Source: Adiantum capillus-veneris
Taxonomy: Eukaryota > Streptophyta > Polypodiopsida > Polypodiales > Pteridaceae
NCBI GenBank assembly: GCA_014529385.2
Contig: CM043969.1
Span: 71,760,676 to 71,824,675 of the forward strand
Length of the DNA stretch: 64,000 nucleotides
Direction: 5' to 3'
In this document: piece by piece, positions 1 to 10,861 of the stretch
How positions within the stretch are numbered: position 1 is the stretch's first letter
Layout of the letters: each line of letters opens with the position of its first letter
Translations under genes and position numbers: made by a program
Notes under the pieces: model-generated
What the model was told of the DNA's origin: nothing
Databases searched by the model: none
Seen by the model: only the letters and a program-made list of their open reading frames with translations

Positions 1-501
1 AGCTGTGATCATGAATCAACTGGACTTCGGTAACCCATGACTCTTGCACATAAATTGAGTGGCTATTCTCATTTTTATTCAGATAACAACAATGAGGATA
101 ATTTACTAATCTCCTTGCTGTGCCTAAAGATTCTTGTCAGTGTACACGAAGGTTACACTCAATGTACATCATTAGGGATGTCTGAGTGGTCTATCAGGAT
201 TATGCTTGATGAAAAGCAGAAGATTACGAAAGGCCAATCTAAGCTGGGGACTCACAAATTTGTGGAAATTGTTTTACTGAAATGGGCGAAGCGTTAATTA
301 CTGTGCGTACATGTGAACCACGATGTATGAACCCTGATATCCACTTTTGTATGCTCACTAGATGTTGGTTTTTTATCATTTCGAGGAATAATACTAGATG
401 AGAGTGTGATTGCAGAGAAGGGCTTCACCTTTTCCAATTTTACAGGTTATTTATAATCTGAAGGGTTGTGGTGAAGTGTCTGTTGCTTGGGGCATGTGCA
501 G
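1..501. other. Left-edge spacer or intron sequence
   Basis: No protein family is recognisable here. The 86-codon open frame at 37-297 has no recognisable motif and is probably chance. The stretch just before 446 (a pyrimidine-rich run ending in TTTTACAG) looks like a plant splice acceptor, and a weaker one ends at 501. This could therefore be the last intron of the gene whose end is proposed downstream. That is inference. Confidence 0.3.
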
Positions 502-866
502 CCACTAAGAGAAATATGGCAACCTTACAAACCATATGGATGATGGGGAGTGGACCAAGGACCCACCCTGGTGGGGTGCCAGACAAGGAATGGAGGCAGA
601 TGGAGAGGAAAAAACTACTAGCCATTAAGAGGGAGTTCCAGCAACAGCACCAGCAAGAAATGAGTGAGCGACGCGCTATGTTCAGGGCCCTTACAGAAAG
701 ATTAAAGCAGGATGATGGGAGTCCACCTAAGGAGCAAGATTTAGGAATGTTCGAAACTCAAGATGGCACGCCTTCACAAAGATTCTTTCCTCCACATGCA
801 GTATACAGTACCCGGATGTACAAGAAACTAGGTACTTTTGCTCGTGAGCATTCAACAACTGACTGA
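502..866 (+). CDS. Possible 3'-terminal exon of an unknown host gene
   Basis: An open frame closes with TGA at 864-866 and is followed within ten bases by AATAAA (874-879), a good plant polyadenylation signal. The frame has no convincing start of its own and has an in-frame stop upstream, so it reads better as a last exon entered through a splice acceptor (AG at 500-501) than as a whole gene. An internal ATG at 515 is the alternative start. The protein segment is hydrophilic. It has a Gly/Pro-rich beginning (GSGPRTHPGG) and then a Lys/Glu/Gln-rich stretch (KREFQQQHQQEMSERR) likely to be helical or coiled coil. It ends with an aromatic and basic tail. I recognise no domain and propose no function. 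It is the only host-gene-like segment in the window. It could also be a chance frame. Confidence 0.35.
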
Positions 867-873
867 CGATCTA

Positions 874-879
874 AATAAA
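874..879 (+). promoter_or_regulatory. Polyadenylation signal AATAAA
   Basis: A canonical AATAAA lies just after the stop of the proposed terminal exon, with T/G-rich sequence following. This supports the idea that a transcript ends here. Confidence 0.35.
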
Positions 880-899
880 GTTGTATACATGTTTCACAG

Positions 900-1599
900 G
901 ATTGTCCTACTCCTGTGCTATGAATTCAAGTAATGAGGAAGTAGTGGTACCTTAGCATTTTAAGAACAAGTCCATTGTGTCTCATCTTTTTGTCATTTGT
1001 TTGCGGCGATTTGTCACTGCCTGGTTTCAAAGCATTTGGTAGAGCCAACAATAGGTAGCCCGAGTTACAGCTTACCAGATCAAACTTCTCAAATGCATCG
1101 ATAAGATTGCTTGCTTTTTAGAGCACTGACCAAATACTGTGGCCAGGTATTGCATTTTCTGAAGGGCTTGGAAGCATCTGAGGAATGCCCTTGTCAGAAG
1201 TCAGACAGTGAAGACTTGTGGATCTGTTAGCATATTCTCAAGAAGACTCGAGAATATGTACATTTTACAAGAGCATGTCTTTCATGCATATATGCGAGGG
1301 TGCTAAGGTTGCCATCATATCCTACTCTTGCCTAGTTACTTCTACTCCTAATGTCAGCTATCTTTTAAGTTATGTTATTCTAAATGTACCATACAAGAAT
1401 GAACCTGTACAAACAGGTTAGTGAAGAGTGTACCACAACTCTTCAATGCTACTTCTTGAGGTGTGTATCAACCATTGTATCCGTGCACATAGTCGGATGC
1501 ATGCAAAACATAAAACGCCTTGCAAAATTACCATCTCACACATCAAACAAAATAAGAGAGATGGGCTTTTCACCCCCAAGAAATCCTATGTCGAGATAA
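900..1599. other. Unannotated spacer
   Basis: AT-rich sequence with only short chance frames. I see no gene, element terminus or RNA gene. Confidence 0.4.
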
Positions 1600-1823
1600 G
1601 GCTTTTCACTCCCAAGATATCCTACTCCAAACACTGTTTGCTCAACCACAAAGGCTCCAATGATTTGTGTGTGTCATAGCATAGCTATGATCATGGATGT
1701 CACACCAAGATCTTGGGCTTTTCACTCCCAAGATATCCTACTCCAAACACTGTTTGCTCAACCACAAAGGCTCCAATGATTTGTGTGTGTCATAGCATAG
1801 CTATGACCATGGATGTCACACCA
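1600..1823 (+). repeat. Two-copy tandem duplication, about 108 bp unit, period 116
   Basis: The segment 1600-1707 (from GGCTTTTCACTCCCAAGATA to GGATGTCACACCA) recurs at 1716-1823 almost unchanged; one T/C difference is visible. An eight-base spacer separates the copies. A shorter, more diverged third copy of the left end lies at about 1563-1590. No coding function is apparent. Confidence 0.9.
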
Positions 1824-3420
1824 CCTTAATATGTCGTCTTGAGCACCTAGCAAGCCTTTTCCTTTAGAGGAGTTAACACTGTTTCTTTATTGGAGAAAAG
1901 TGTGATGTAGCACTGCTCTCTTGCAGACATAAGGTGTCACATGTTGCTCTCTCAAGGAGGTCAACCTTCTTGTACAAAAGTTTGTGCTAAGCCTAAAACT
2001 GTTTTTCCATCTCACCAAGTTCCAATGGCAAAATTCTATTTTTCTTTCTTGCTATAAAATTATGCTTGAGCTAGAGGATCTAGCGATGGAGGTAAGAAAC
2101 AAAACTTTACTTGTTCCTTTCGCCTGATGCGTTGTCTACTTCGTAAGGTTTTCCACTTTTTGCACAATTAAAGGATAATATTGTTTTCTCTCTCTCTCTC
2201 TCTCTCTCTCTCGCACAACTTTGGTGTGTGTGTAGATAGAGAGACGAGGGAGTGTTGCTTGTAAAGTAGGCGATGGAGAGGAGTCCCCCTATGCTCTTAA
2301 GAGCATTAAGGAATTTAAGGGCTACAGGCTTATGCAAAAATAAAAAAATCATGATGTTTTTGGCAAACACAAAGATCATGGTCTTGCAACTCCTAAATAC
2401 AAGGGAAAATGTTCATATTACTAGCTTTATAGCTTGAAAGTAAAATGTCTCCTCAATAGTATTACATTGACTTTATGTTTTGTGTGAGTAAATTCTAAAT
2501 CACATTAATCTCCATAGTGCATAGCCGGACACTCACCTTGTGTAGCCTTATCCCTCTATTATTCCAGCAATGTGTACTATGACTTTACCAAGGCTACTAG
2601 CAACACCAATGCCACTGGTTAAGGCTACAAGAAACAAAGAAGAGGCTAAATTGACATGAACAAAAGCCCACTCTGATAAGTCTTTGTATAAAAGGTTCAA
2701 TTGCATGGATATTACTTAAATTGAGAGATCCCCAACCCGTCAAGGTTGGGAGTCACAGGGTAGTAGATTGCGCCCTCCATTTGTTGCACTTTGCGGCAAC
2801 ATGCGAAAGTTAGTTTCGCCTTATTCAATGATTGCATGGCAGGTGAACAATGAGAATTTCAACTAGCGTGCTACACCTCATCGCACAAAATTTTCAAGGG
2901 GTGCATGCAATCACCGCGCGACAGATCAGCAGTTGAAATATCACCTTAGCAATCATCAGCTGCGCTTTGCCTCACCATGGCTTGCAACGTCGCTGTCTCC
3001 TGACTCTTGATGGTTGGAATTGGTCACTAGCAAACTCTGCTCCCCCATGGCTCTCGACCTCCGCCAATCGCCAAGGGGTCACAAGGATTACAAGGAATGG
3101 TCACCAAAGGACCATTCCCTACCCCTTAGTAACATAATCACAAATGGTTATAAATGAGGGCAAGGATTTGTGATAAGTCTCTAGACACAATAAGCTAGAA
3201 AAATATTTCTCTACCAAGGAATATAGTCATATCTCACACACTAACATGCTAGAGTAAAAAAAAAGCTAAATACAAACAATGTACTCATAGAAAGAACTTT
3301 ACATTGAACCCTTGGGAGCAATTGTGGACCATTGGATAAAGCTTGACGATTAATGCCACATGGCAAGTGAATAATGGGATAAAAGAATTCTAAGAGAGTC
3401 TAGTGAAGGATAGTTCCCAT
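1824..3420. other. AT-rich spacer with a (CT)n tract
   Basis: No gene is recognisable. A (CT)n tract lies at about 2184-2212. A small perfect inverted repeat, GGAATGGTC / GACCATTCC, lies at 3094-3118 with a seven-base loop. The rest is unremarkable. Confidence 0.4.
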
Positions 3421-3524
3421 TTGTTTATCATATCTCTATAAATAGGGGCATGGAGTAGTGAATCAAACACATTTGCTTATCATATTTCTTTAAATAGAGG
3501 CATGGAGTAGTGGATCAAACACAT
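3421..3524 (+). repeat. Two-copy tandem duplication, 52 bp period
   Basis: Units 3421-3472 and 3473-3524 both run from TTGTTTATCATAT or its variant to GGATCAAACACAT, with a few substitutions. The first unit contains TATAAATA and the second TTAAATA, so it might once have held a TATA box. There is no gene downstream to support a promoter call. Confidence 0.8.
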
Positions 3525-4610
3525 TCTTTCTCATCCTCTTATGTGGGCCATTGTGACTTTGCCAACCATTACTGCCCAACTTTCAACATAATGTTGATTG
3601 AAATACTCTTATTGCTTGCAAAAAGACAATACAAATGTATTGTAAGAAGAAGCGCGACTTATCAGACGCCCATCCGCATTTTTGCTTCTTATTTTGAATT
3701 CAACACTCTCCTTTTTCTAGGTGGCACATTTTTTTGACACATGTATCCCTTTTCTACTAGTTGGCAATCCATTGTTTGTTTTGGTTGTCCTTCAACTAGT
3801 ATTATAGGTGTTCAATTTTTTTTGTTATTGAACACTCCTTTTTCTAGAGTTCTTGTAAAGGTTCATTGCAAAACTGGGGTTGCCCATAAAACTTAAAAGA
3901 ATTATAGCAAAACACATACTCCAATTGATATCAGTTCACCAATTCCAGGTTGCAACTATTGAATGTGCTCCAAAACGTGTCAAACTTCCATTTTCTAACA
4001 AAAGTTGCATTGTTCTTTAAAGTGCTATAATTTCTAATCAAAATTTCCTCATTACTTGTCCCAATTTTGTTGGCCATGGCCAAGAATGTTTGTTTGAGTG
4101 CTCTTTTGGCCCAAACTTGACCATTGCTTGCGAAACTAGATAAATATGATTGTACAAAACCACATAGATCATCTATGAGATTTTGGCACATTATATTGTA
4201 CAAAAGAAATGCATTTTAGACCTTTGAATGACTAAAGCTTCTTTCTAAGTGCTATACCTTGAAAATCATTTTAAATATTTCCTCAACTCCACTTTCTACT
4301 CCCTCTGAGAGAAAAGGACTTGAGAAAGTAACTCATAAATCTCCCAAAACGGAGTAATCACAAATTTAAGAAGACCTGGTTTGGTATCTTTTAGAATTTT
4401 CTCATTATCAATTCCTAATTTCTTAGTTCATATTACCATATCCTTAGGTAACAAGGTAATAATGAGGCATACCATAATGAAAAGTGAGTCCAATAGTTAC
4501 TCATTCTAATGAAGTATTAAAAAAGAAAATTTGCACAAGACGGACTTAGAGAAGTTAAACTTCCACTATATATGCCAATGAAATTAATGTGCACAAATAA
4601 AGGGAACACA
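3525..4610. other. Unannotated spacer
   Basis: AT-rich sequence with only short frames that lack motifs. Nothing else was seen. Confidence 0.4.
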
Positions 4611-4708
4611 ATTTTACTATAAAAACCATTCGTCATTACTATAAATTAGCATGCTAGAAATTTTACTATAAAAACCATTCGTCATTACTATAAATTAGCA
4701 TGCTAGAA
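4611..4708 (+). repeat. Exact 49 bp tandem duplication
   Basis: Units 4611-4659 and 4660-4708 are identical by eye, beginning ATTTTACTATAAAAACC and ending GCATGCTAGAA. Identity implies a recent duplication, or an assembly artefact. Confidence 0.92.
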
Positions 4709-4850
4709 ATTAAAGACAATTTTTTTATGTCAGTGCAATTAGCAGAACGCAAATTTGGCCCGTATGTTTCTTGGTTAAGGAAGATTTACTAACCATAACA
4801 CTCTTAGTCCATTGATTCTTGTATTTATGATCTTTAGATGTATATGACTT

Positions 4851-4853
<3 letters not shown>

Positions 4854-4924
<71 letters not shown>
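4854..4924 (+). repeat. (GA)n microsatellite at the 3' edge of the LINE
   Basis: About 35 uninterrupted GA units. On the minus strand this is a (TC)n tract lying directly after the C-terminal coding part of the LINE, where the 3' tail of the element would be expected. Confidence 0.95.
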
Positions 4925-4927
<3 letters not shown>

Positions 4928-4955
4928 ATTATCGTCCTCGAAGGTCAAATATGAC

Positions 4956-5201
4956 CTATGGGACCAAAGTTACATGTGATGTAGTATGTGTATGGCTGAT
5001 GAGTGACTCTCGATGCTCCAAAATTGTGGTGATGAGAGTCGCAATGGAGAGCCTACATTGTGGCTGGGAGAGGAAAGTGTGTAGGTCTAAGTTATGGCTG
5101 AAAATGTGAGAGAAGCAAGTTCGGATGTGACCAAAAGATGAGCACTCTAGTAGTGTGTGGTACTCAGACTCTCGAACTTGTAGTGAGCATAATGTGCACA
5201 A
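4956..5201 (-). pseudogene. LINE C-terminal Cys/His region (remnant)
   Basis: The peptide CTLCSLQVRESEYHTLLECS resembles the C-terminal zinc-binding segment of plant LINE ORF2 proteins (C-x2-C, then H and C). It lies in order after the RT on the same strand and ends about 30 bases before the (TC)n tract. It is probably the end of the ORF. Confidence 0.6.
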
Positions 5202-5634
5202 TCAATTTGACTCTTCTCCATTTCCCCAACGCCCTATCTCGCATCGAAGGAAATGGGAGCTAAGCCGAATGGTTGCGGTAGTGCGTATCGCCGACAAGAG
5301 GATAGGCTCAAGCATGTAAGTCTAAGTACGGTTTCCTCTTTCAGCGAAGAACATGGTTTTGTAGTTGGAGGCAATACGGGTGGTGTAATGTATGTAGCGT
5401 GACCCACCCGATTTCTCCCAAGCCGTAATACATTAGCATTGTAGAAAAGCTTCATTCACTTGGGAGTCGAAGCATCATGTAGCAAGTGTAATGCATCCCA
5501 TCTCCCAAACCACTTCTTTATGTCTTGCATCCATCCTGTCCTCAAGATCTTGCTTTTATGCATCTTTTGAACTTTTTTGCTTGCTTCCCATGCAATTGTA
5601 GGAAGGCGATGTGAGGGGTTTTGATGCATCTTTA

Positions 5635-6330
5635 TCATGTACTCCACAACCCTTTCCATGTACATAACCTCAATTGGAAGAGATCCCGACTCAAGAAGTA
5701 GGAGCATATAAGGTGTTTGTGGAGAAAGTTTGTGAGAAAACGCTTTTGGAAATTCTCAAACTCTTTCCAAGTAGACTTTGAGATGCTCCCATCCCACACT
5801 TCAACTCCAGAAAGAAGAACCGGTGTCACCAATGCATCGAAAACATACTTCTTGAGAACGCAACACTTGATGTTTCCCGCATTACACATGTTCTCAAATG
5901 CATAAAATTCTCTCTTTTCCACTTCCAAACGACGCATAGCACATTCATACCACTTGTGATTGGACGGAACCTCAAGGTCAAGGTACTTAAAGCTCTCAAC
6001 AACTTCAAGTGTCTCATTGTTGTACACAATGCATGGCTTCTCCTTATGGTTGGTTTTCACAAGCATAACCTTTGGCTTGGATTCATTCACAATCATCCCA
6101 CTATGCAAGCAAAAGTTCTCAAGGACAACCATAAGCTTTTGTGCATCTTCTAAAGTGTGTGCTAGAAGCACTACATCATCCGCATACAACAAAAGCATGA
6201 TTACTGCATTGCAAATAGTGACCTCTTCAATGCCTTCTTCTTGCATAAAGTCAAGTACCATTTGTTCCAATTGATCGATGCATAGACCAAAGAGAGTTGG
6301 TGACAACGGACATCCTTGTTTAACCCCAAT
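5635..6330 (-). pseudogene. LINE reverse transcriptase, C-terminal part with YADD (broken)
   Basis: This frame starts at the GVKQGCPLSP block and carries the catalytic YADDVVLLA (about 6160-6186). The thumb-like sequence FKYLDLEVP follows, then a region ending in TWKEFENFQKRF. That order is diagnostic of plant LINE RTs and differs from the YVDD or FxDD boxes of LTR elements in this window. Downstream, the frames at 5456-5707 (LPIEVMYMERVVEYMIK) and 5234-5455 continue the C-terminal region in other frames, so further frameshifts separate them. Confidence 0.85.
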
Positions 6331-6335
6331 GGTGC

Positions 6336-6845
6336 TTACAATTTTTTTTTGAAATTTCTCTTCCCATGCGCAATTGACAAATCAAACTCACTTGGCGTTT
6401 GGAGTTCTTCCATCCTTCTCCACAAAATGTTACATGGAATCATATCATAGGCTTCCTTAAAGTCCACAAAACAACAATACAATCGCTTGCCTTTCAACTG
6501 ACTTTCCTCCATGAGAACACGAAGAGTGACAAGATGAGCAATGATGCTATGGCATCGACAAAAACCCGCTTGTCCCTTTGCATGCTTGTGATTCTCTTCA
6601 GCCCAATCACTTGATTTCATCTCCATTATGCACCCAAACAACTTTGCCATAAGAGACCCAATCATTATACTCCGGTAGTTGTTTACATTCTTTACATTCC
6701 CTCATTTATACAAAGGCTTAACCCAATTAGTACTCATGCAATGACTGATATTGGCCTTGAGCATAAAGGCACTTTGCAGCATATGGTGAGATACCTACAA
6801 GATGTGTGCGACTTTGGTGAGGGGTATGATGTCAATCGCTCTATA
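6336..6845 (-). pseudogene. LINE reverse transcriptase, N-terminal part (broken)
   Basis: This is the first RT blocks of the LINE. The open stretch 6336-6665 contains GQAGF, then the block-A motif FVDFKEAYD with its catalytic Asp (about 6445-6470), the part of the polymerase that binds metal and nucleotide. Upstream codons to about 6845 still read as RT (NNYRSI, TNWVKPLYK) but contain at least two stops. The frame is lost at a long T-run just before GVKQGCPLSP. The family normally acts as an ORF2-type endonuclease-RT that copies its own RNA at a nick in target DNA. Here it is a remnant. Confidence 0.85.
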
Positions 6846-6854
6846 ATTTCTCTA

Positions 6855-7173
6855 CATTAGAGATGGATGCACACAGATTCAGTGAGCCAGTGCTCATTGG
6901 TTGAGGTCATACTTGTGATGACCTTGTACAAGTTTTGTACGGTTTTATTTTTTGTCTCACAGCCACATTGGTCTTTACGTGGGAGGTTGTTGGGATAAAG
7001 CCCCATGTGGCCGGTTAGGCCATGTGCCTCCCCACTATACTTATTCATTATGTACATAATAGAATAAGGGGGCTCACATATTGAAAGTGAATTTTAGCCC
7101 CTGCAAACAAGGTCTCCTCTTCTCCTCTCTTCTCCATTGCTACACACACACATGCTCCCGCTCGCGCACTTCA
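6855..7173 (+). mobile_element. 3' end of an old Copia-type element with its LTR
   Basis: The stretch just before 6988 (ending CTTTACGTGGGAGG) matches the polypurine-tract region before the 3' LTR of the Copia copy at 47.99 kb. The LTR then runs 6988-7173, starting TGTTGGGATAAAGCC and ending GCGCACTTCA. No coding part remains, because the LINE occupies the sequence upstream. It is a fossil of the same LTR lineage as the Copia copy at 40-48 kb, clearly diverged from it. Confidence 0.75.
6988..7173 (+). repeat. Copia-type LTR (186 bp)
   Basis: TG...CA ends. Shared landmarks with the LTRs at 40018 and 47998 are the TGTTGGG start, the AA-AGCCC-ATGTG block, a CTCTTCTCTCTTCTCC-like pyrimidine stretch, a short CA run and the terminal CACTTCA. 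Confidence 0.75.
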
Positions 7174-7559
7174 TTGGGCAGATGACTTATTTGTGTTTTA
7201 CTTGCATGCAAAATTCTTATGTGTTAAAGTGGTACTATTGTTCAGTAGGTATTGTAGACAAGATAAGGACATGCTTAGTTTAGGACGGCTGTCCAAAACT
7301 CGTATGCCACCATTGTTTTTTCCTTCAAAACAAAACTTCATGAGATGTTTAAATCTACAGAGATGGAATGCTAAGGAATGGAGCTCTACAGAAGATGCAT
7401 GATATTTGTACGGACATCCCAATCTCAACATTTCTAAGGTGAAATTTTGTTACCATGCCTCAAGTTGCTAGGCTAAAAGTTGCAACAAATCATGGATAAA
7501 GGTTGTCTTTAGATATTATTTGATAATTTAAATAACACTTTTAACAGATGTTCAATAGT
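7174..7559. other. Unannotated spacer
   Basis: No gene or element was recognised. Overlapping short frames on both strands lack motifs. Confidence 0.35.
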
Positions 7560-9790
7560 AGTAAATGTACTCTTCCCTCTGAAATGGTCATGAAGGTGGA
7601 TCATCCAAATCTCAACCTCAACCTCAAACCATGCTTGAACATGAGATTTCAATGGTTGTCCAAACCTCATAGACTTGTCACTCATCATAGATTTAAAACT
7701 CTTAACCTTTAACAAGTACAAAAACTTATGAGAAGAGCTTTTTCAATCGTCCAAATTTTAAGACCAAAGAGAATCCATGCTTGACCATGAGATTTGGACA
7801 AATCTCATAAACTTTCACCCATTGATTTAGGACTCTTATCATTGATTTTAAATATGAAAACCTATGGTATGCGATCTCGACAACAATTTAGATCTCAACC
7901 CCAAACCAAATTTAAATAACCATCAAAATCTTAAACCCAAGCTTCAAAGGTCACATGAGTCCAAATCTCAACCCCAAATCGAATCCATGCTTGAGCATGA
8001 AATTTGGATGGTTTCTAATTCTCAGAGATTTTTCACTTAAAGATTTAAGACCCTCAATGTCTCTAACAAATGAAGAAACCTAGGAGATGAGTTTTAGGTA
8101 ATTGTCCATATCTCAAGCACAAGAAGATCCACGGCCAAGCATATTTTTTTGGCGGTTGTCCAAATCTCATACACTTGTCACTCATTGATTTAGGACTCTT
8201 AACATCTCTAACATATACAAAAGCCTATGAGATGAGATCTAAATAACGGTTTTGATCTTAGCCAAAACCAGATTTAAACAACAATCCAATAAACCCAAGA
8301 TTCAAAGATCACCTTTTACATAGGTTTGGTGCAACTAGATACACAATCCGGTGTTTGTTAATTTTACTTATGGGTTTTGTACCAATTATGGTTGATTTTC
8401 CACTCAATTTCCATTTCTCAAAGCTTATCTCAAATCCATGACCCTTGATCAGTTTTGTTGACATGTTCATATCCTTATCAAATACAAAAACCTACGAGAT
8501 GAAATCTAGAAAATCGTCAAAAGCTCTACCCAAAATAAGATCCATGCTTGAACATTGGATTTGATTGGTTGTCCAAATCTAGTAGAATTGCCACACTTTG
8601 GTTTAAGACAATTAAAATTCCTAAAAAATATAGATACATGTGCGATAATGAGATTTGGACAGCTATATGTAATTCAAGCCCAATCTTTACCTGTTAACAA
8701 CCTTTCTCATAGCATTGATGCAACCATATGCCAAACAGACTTTTGTTGATTTGACGTATGGTTCTTGGGCCTATTATGGATGATTGTTTAATTCCTAAGG
8801 CTTATCTCAAGTTAAAAATCCTTGGTCACTCTTATTGACATATTAACATCCCTAACAAATACACAAACCTACAAGATGAGTTTTGGAAAATCGTTCAAAT
8901 CTCAAGCTCAAAGAAGATCCATGCTTGACCATGATATTTGGACAATTTTCCAAATCTCATAGGCTTGACACCCATTGATTCAACAATCTTAACACCTTTA
9001 GCAGATACAAAAACCTATGGGGGGATGATATCTAGACAACGTCTAATCTCAACCCAAACTAGATTTAAACCACCATCCAAAGCTTAAACCCAATCTCTAT
9101 ACCACCTATCTCATGAGTTTGGTTCAACCAAATACCACATTATCCATTTTCTATTTTTACTTATGGGTCTTGTACCAAATATGGTAGATTGTCCATTTCT
9201 CAAAGCTTAGCTCAAATTCAATACCCTTGATCAATAGTTTTTACATATTAATATCCATGAGAAATACACAAACCTAGGGAATGTGATTTGGAAAATTGTC
9301 CAAATCTCAAACTCAAAGAGAATCCATGCTTTAAAATGAGATTTGGACGGTTGTCTCGATCCAATAGATTTGTGACTCTTAAATATAGAACATTTAACAT
9401 GCATAACAAATAAAGACACCTATGGGATAATGAGTTTTGGAAATTCATCCATATATCAACCTCAAATAAGATTTAGAGAGTGATCAATGTCTTAACCCAA
9501 GCTTCAATGACAACATTTCTCATGGGATTTCTACTACTAGACACCATATTTTACTTTTGTTAAATTGACATGTGGATCTTGCACCTCTTATAGTCAATTG
9601 CTTCAAGTATAAAAGCCTTGATCACTCTTTTTGACATCTTAGCATCCCTAAAAAATACACAAACTAGGGAATTATATTTGGGCAATTGACCATATCTCAT
9701 AAACTTGTCACTTATAGAATTGTGGTCTTAACATAATCTAACAAATTTTTAAACTTAGGGGTTAATGCGATCTAGAAACTCATCTAGATA
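7560..9790 (+). repeat. Degenerate tandem array, unit about 0.35-0.41 kb
   Basis: The same phrases recur in the same order along this stretch. CCATGCTTGA-like words occur near 7632, 7776, 7987, 8543, 8921 and 9325. AAACCCAAGCTTCAA-like words occur near 7950, 8298, 8675, 9088 and 9494. TATGGGTCTTGTACCA-like words occur near 8365, 8752, 9160 and 9566. The last two series are spaced about 350-410 bases. Within a unit, shorter repeats (GAGATTTGGACGG, CCTATGAGATGAG) recur at about 140-210. There are about six units, all strongly diverged. It reads as an old satellite or a repeatedly duplicated segment and does not code for protein. Confidence 0.75.
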
Positions 9791-10032
9791 TCAATCCCAT
9801 ATTCACAAGGTGTCGTCTGTTCTCATGTAAGTAAGAAATTGCTCTTAGATCTAGAATACTATAACTTTGATGGTATGAGAAATATATTGCACCAAGTATC
9901 ATGGTTTCCAAGGGGTGGATAATAATGACATCCCAAGTAGTGTTATACTTGATCGCTATCAAAACTTGCATCTTCATTTGTCTCATTGAAACTCTTTGCA
10001 AATAGAGAAGATCATTCAAAGTAAAATTGAGG
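9791..10032. other. Short spacer
   Basis: Nothing was recognised. A 92-codon minus-strand frame here has no motif. Confidence 0.3.
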
Positions 10033-10180
10033 CAAGATCCTCTTTTATGAAACAACACTCAATGCAACAATTAGCAATAGTGGTATCCCCAAAGCATGGC
10101 ATGGTTCAAGATCCTCTTTTAGGAAACAACACTCAATGCAACAATTAGCAATAGTGGTATCCCCAAAGCATGGCATGGTT
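10033..10180 (+). repeat. Two-copy tandem duplication, 74 bp
   Basis: Units 10033-10106 and 10107-10180, from CAAGATCCTCTTTTATGAAA to GCATGGCATGGTT, differ at one visible base. The next bases repeat the first four of the unit (CAAG). Recent slippage-type duplication. Confidence 0.92.
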
Positions 10181-10861
10181 CAAGAAGAAGGGTATGATTT
10201 GAACTTGAGTCCTATTGAAGAATAAGTTATAGATGAGGCTCAATCTATTGAGCTAGTTTCTATTGAGATTTCATCCTACTTGATGATGAGGAAATGAAAA
10301 AGAAACATGATCTTTTCAATGTTGCATACTAAGAAATCATTTGAGAGAGTGTTCACAATGTCTTACCCAATGTTGATATAAAGAATTAGTAAGAATTTTG
10401 ACAATAGAAGCCATATTGTGTTAGCTAGACTCGTTCAATATGAGAAATGTTATCCATTGGGGCTTTCATATACCAAGTAACACCTAGTTGCATTATGTGA
10501 TTTGACATTCTGCTACTTATGAATGAACCATTGTTTGAGAATGTAGTAGAAGAGTTTGGGACAATGTGACACCATGCTCTTTTGTAGTAGACCTTATGAC
10601 ATACAATTTAGAGACAAAGAAACCAATTAAATTGGAACAATTTAAGAAGAAAAATCTTAGCATACTTAGGTATTAGATTCTTGGGGGTCAACACTTAATA
10701 ATGGTTGCAAAGATCTTCACAAGCATAGATGATCCTGAGTATGCCACATGAAAAACAAAGCAAAAAAGTTTGGCAATATTTATGGATGATTGTCCATCAC
10801 AATCTTGTGTCAGATCTCTTTGATGGTAAATCTAGAAAAGTAATTTTTGTTGAAGAAACAA
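10181..10861. other. Unannotated sequence left of Gypsy-A
   Basis: Several plus-strand frames are interrupted often and match no family I know. It may be a decayed coding segment, but I cannot support that. The last five bases (AACAA, 10857-10861) are the left target duplication of Gypsy-A. Confidence 0.3.

Larger units (their letters stand above)
4926..6850 (-). mobile_element. LINE (non-LTR retrotransposon), 5'-truncated and decayed
   Basis: Reading on the minus strand, this segment carries most of a LINE reverse transcriptase followed by the C-terminal region. Recognisable pieces in order are TNWVKPLYK and NNYRSI near 6.69-6.75 kb, GQAGF near 6.57 kb, FVDFKEAYD near 6.46 kb, GVKQGCPLSPTLFG near 6.30 kb and YADDVVLLA near 6.18 kb. 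A Cys-rich tail follows near 5.1-5.2 kb. The endonuclease domain is absent, as usual for a 5'-truncated insertion. Stops occur in the N-terminal part (after KVAHIL and after LYK). A frameshift falls at the T-run near 6341-6350 and others lie further downstream. It cannot make a working protein. The element abuts the (GA)n tract at one end and a Copia 3' remnant at the other. Confidence 0.88.

Noticed and set aside
37-297. 86-codon frame as a gene
   Set aside because: No motif, no typical codon bias that I can judge, and no signals around it.
3431-3500. TATAAATA as a promoter
   Set aside because: It sits in an AT-rich duplicated segment with no gene downstream.
4852-5109. Open frame with a long Arg-Glu run
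   Set aside because: It is only the (GA)n tract read in one frame; the downstream part is antisense to the LINE.
7560-9790. Spaced direct repeats that might suggest a CRISPR-like array
   Set aside because: The repeats are diverged, long and unevenly spaced, there are no cas-like genes, and all context is plant nuclear.
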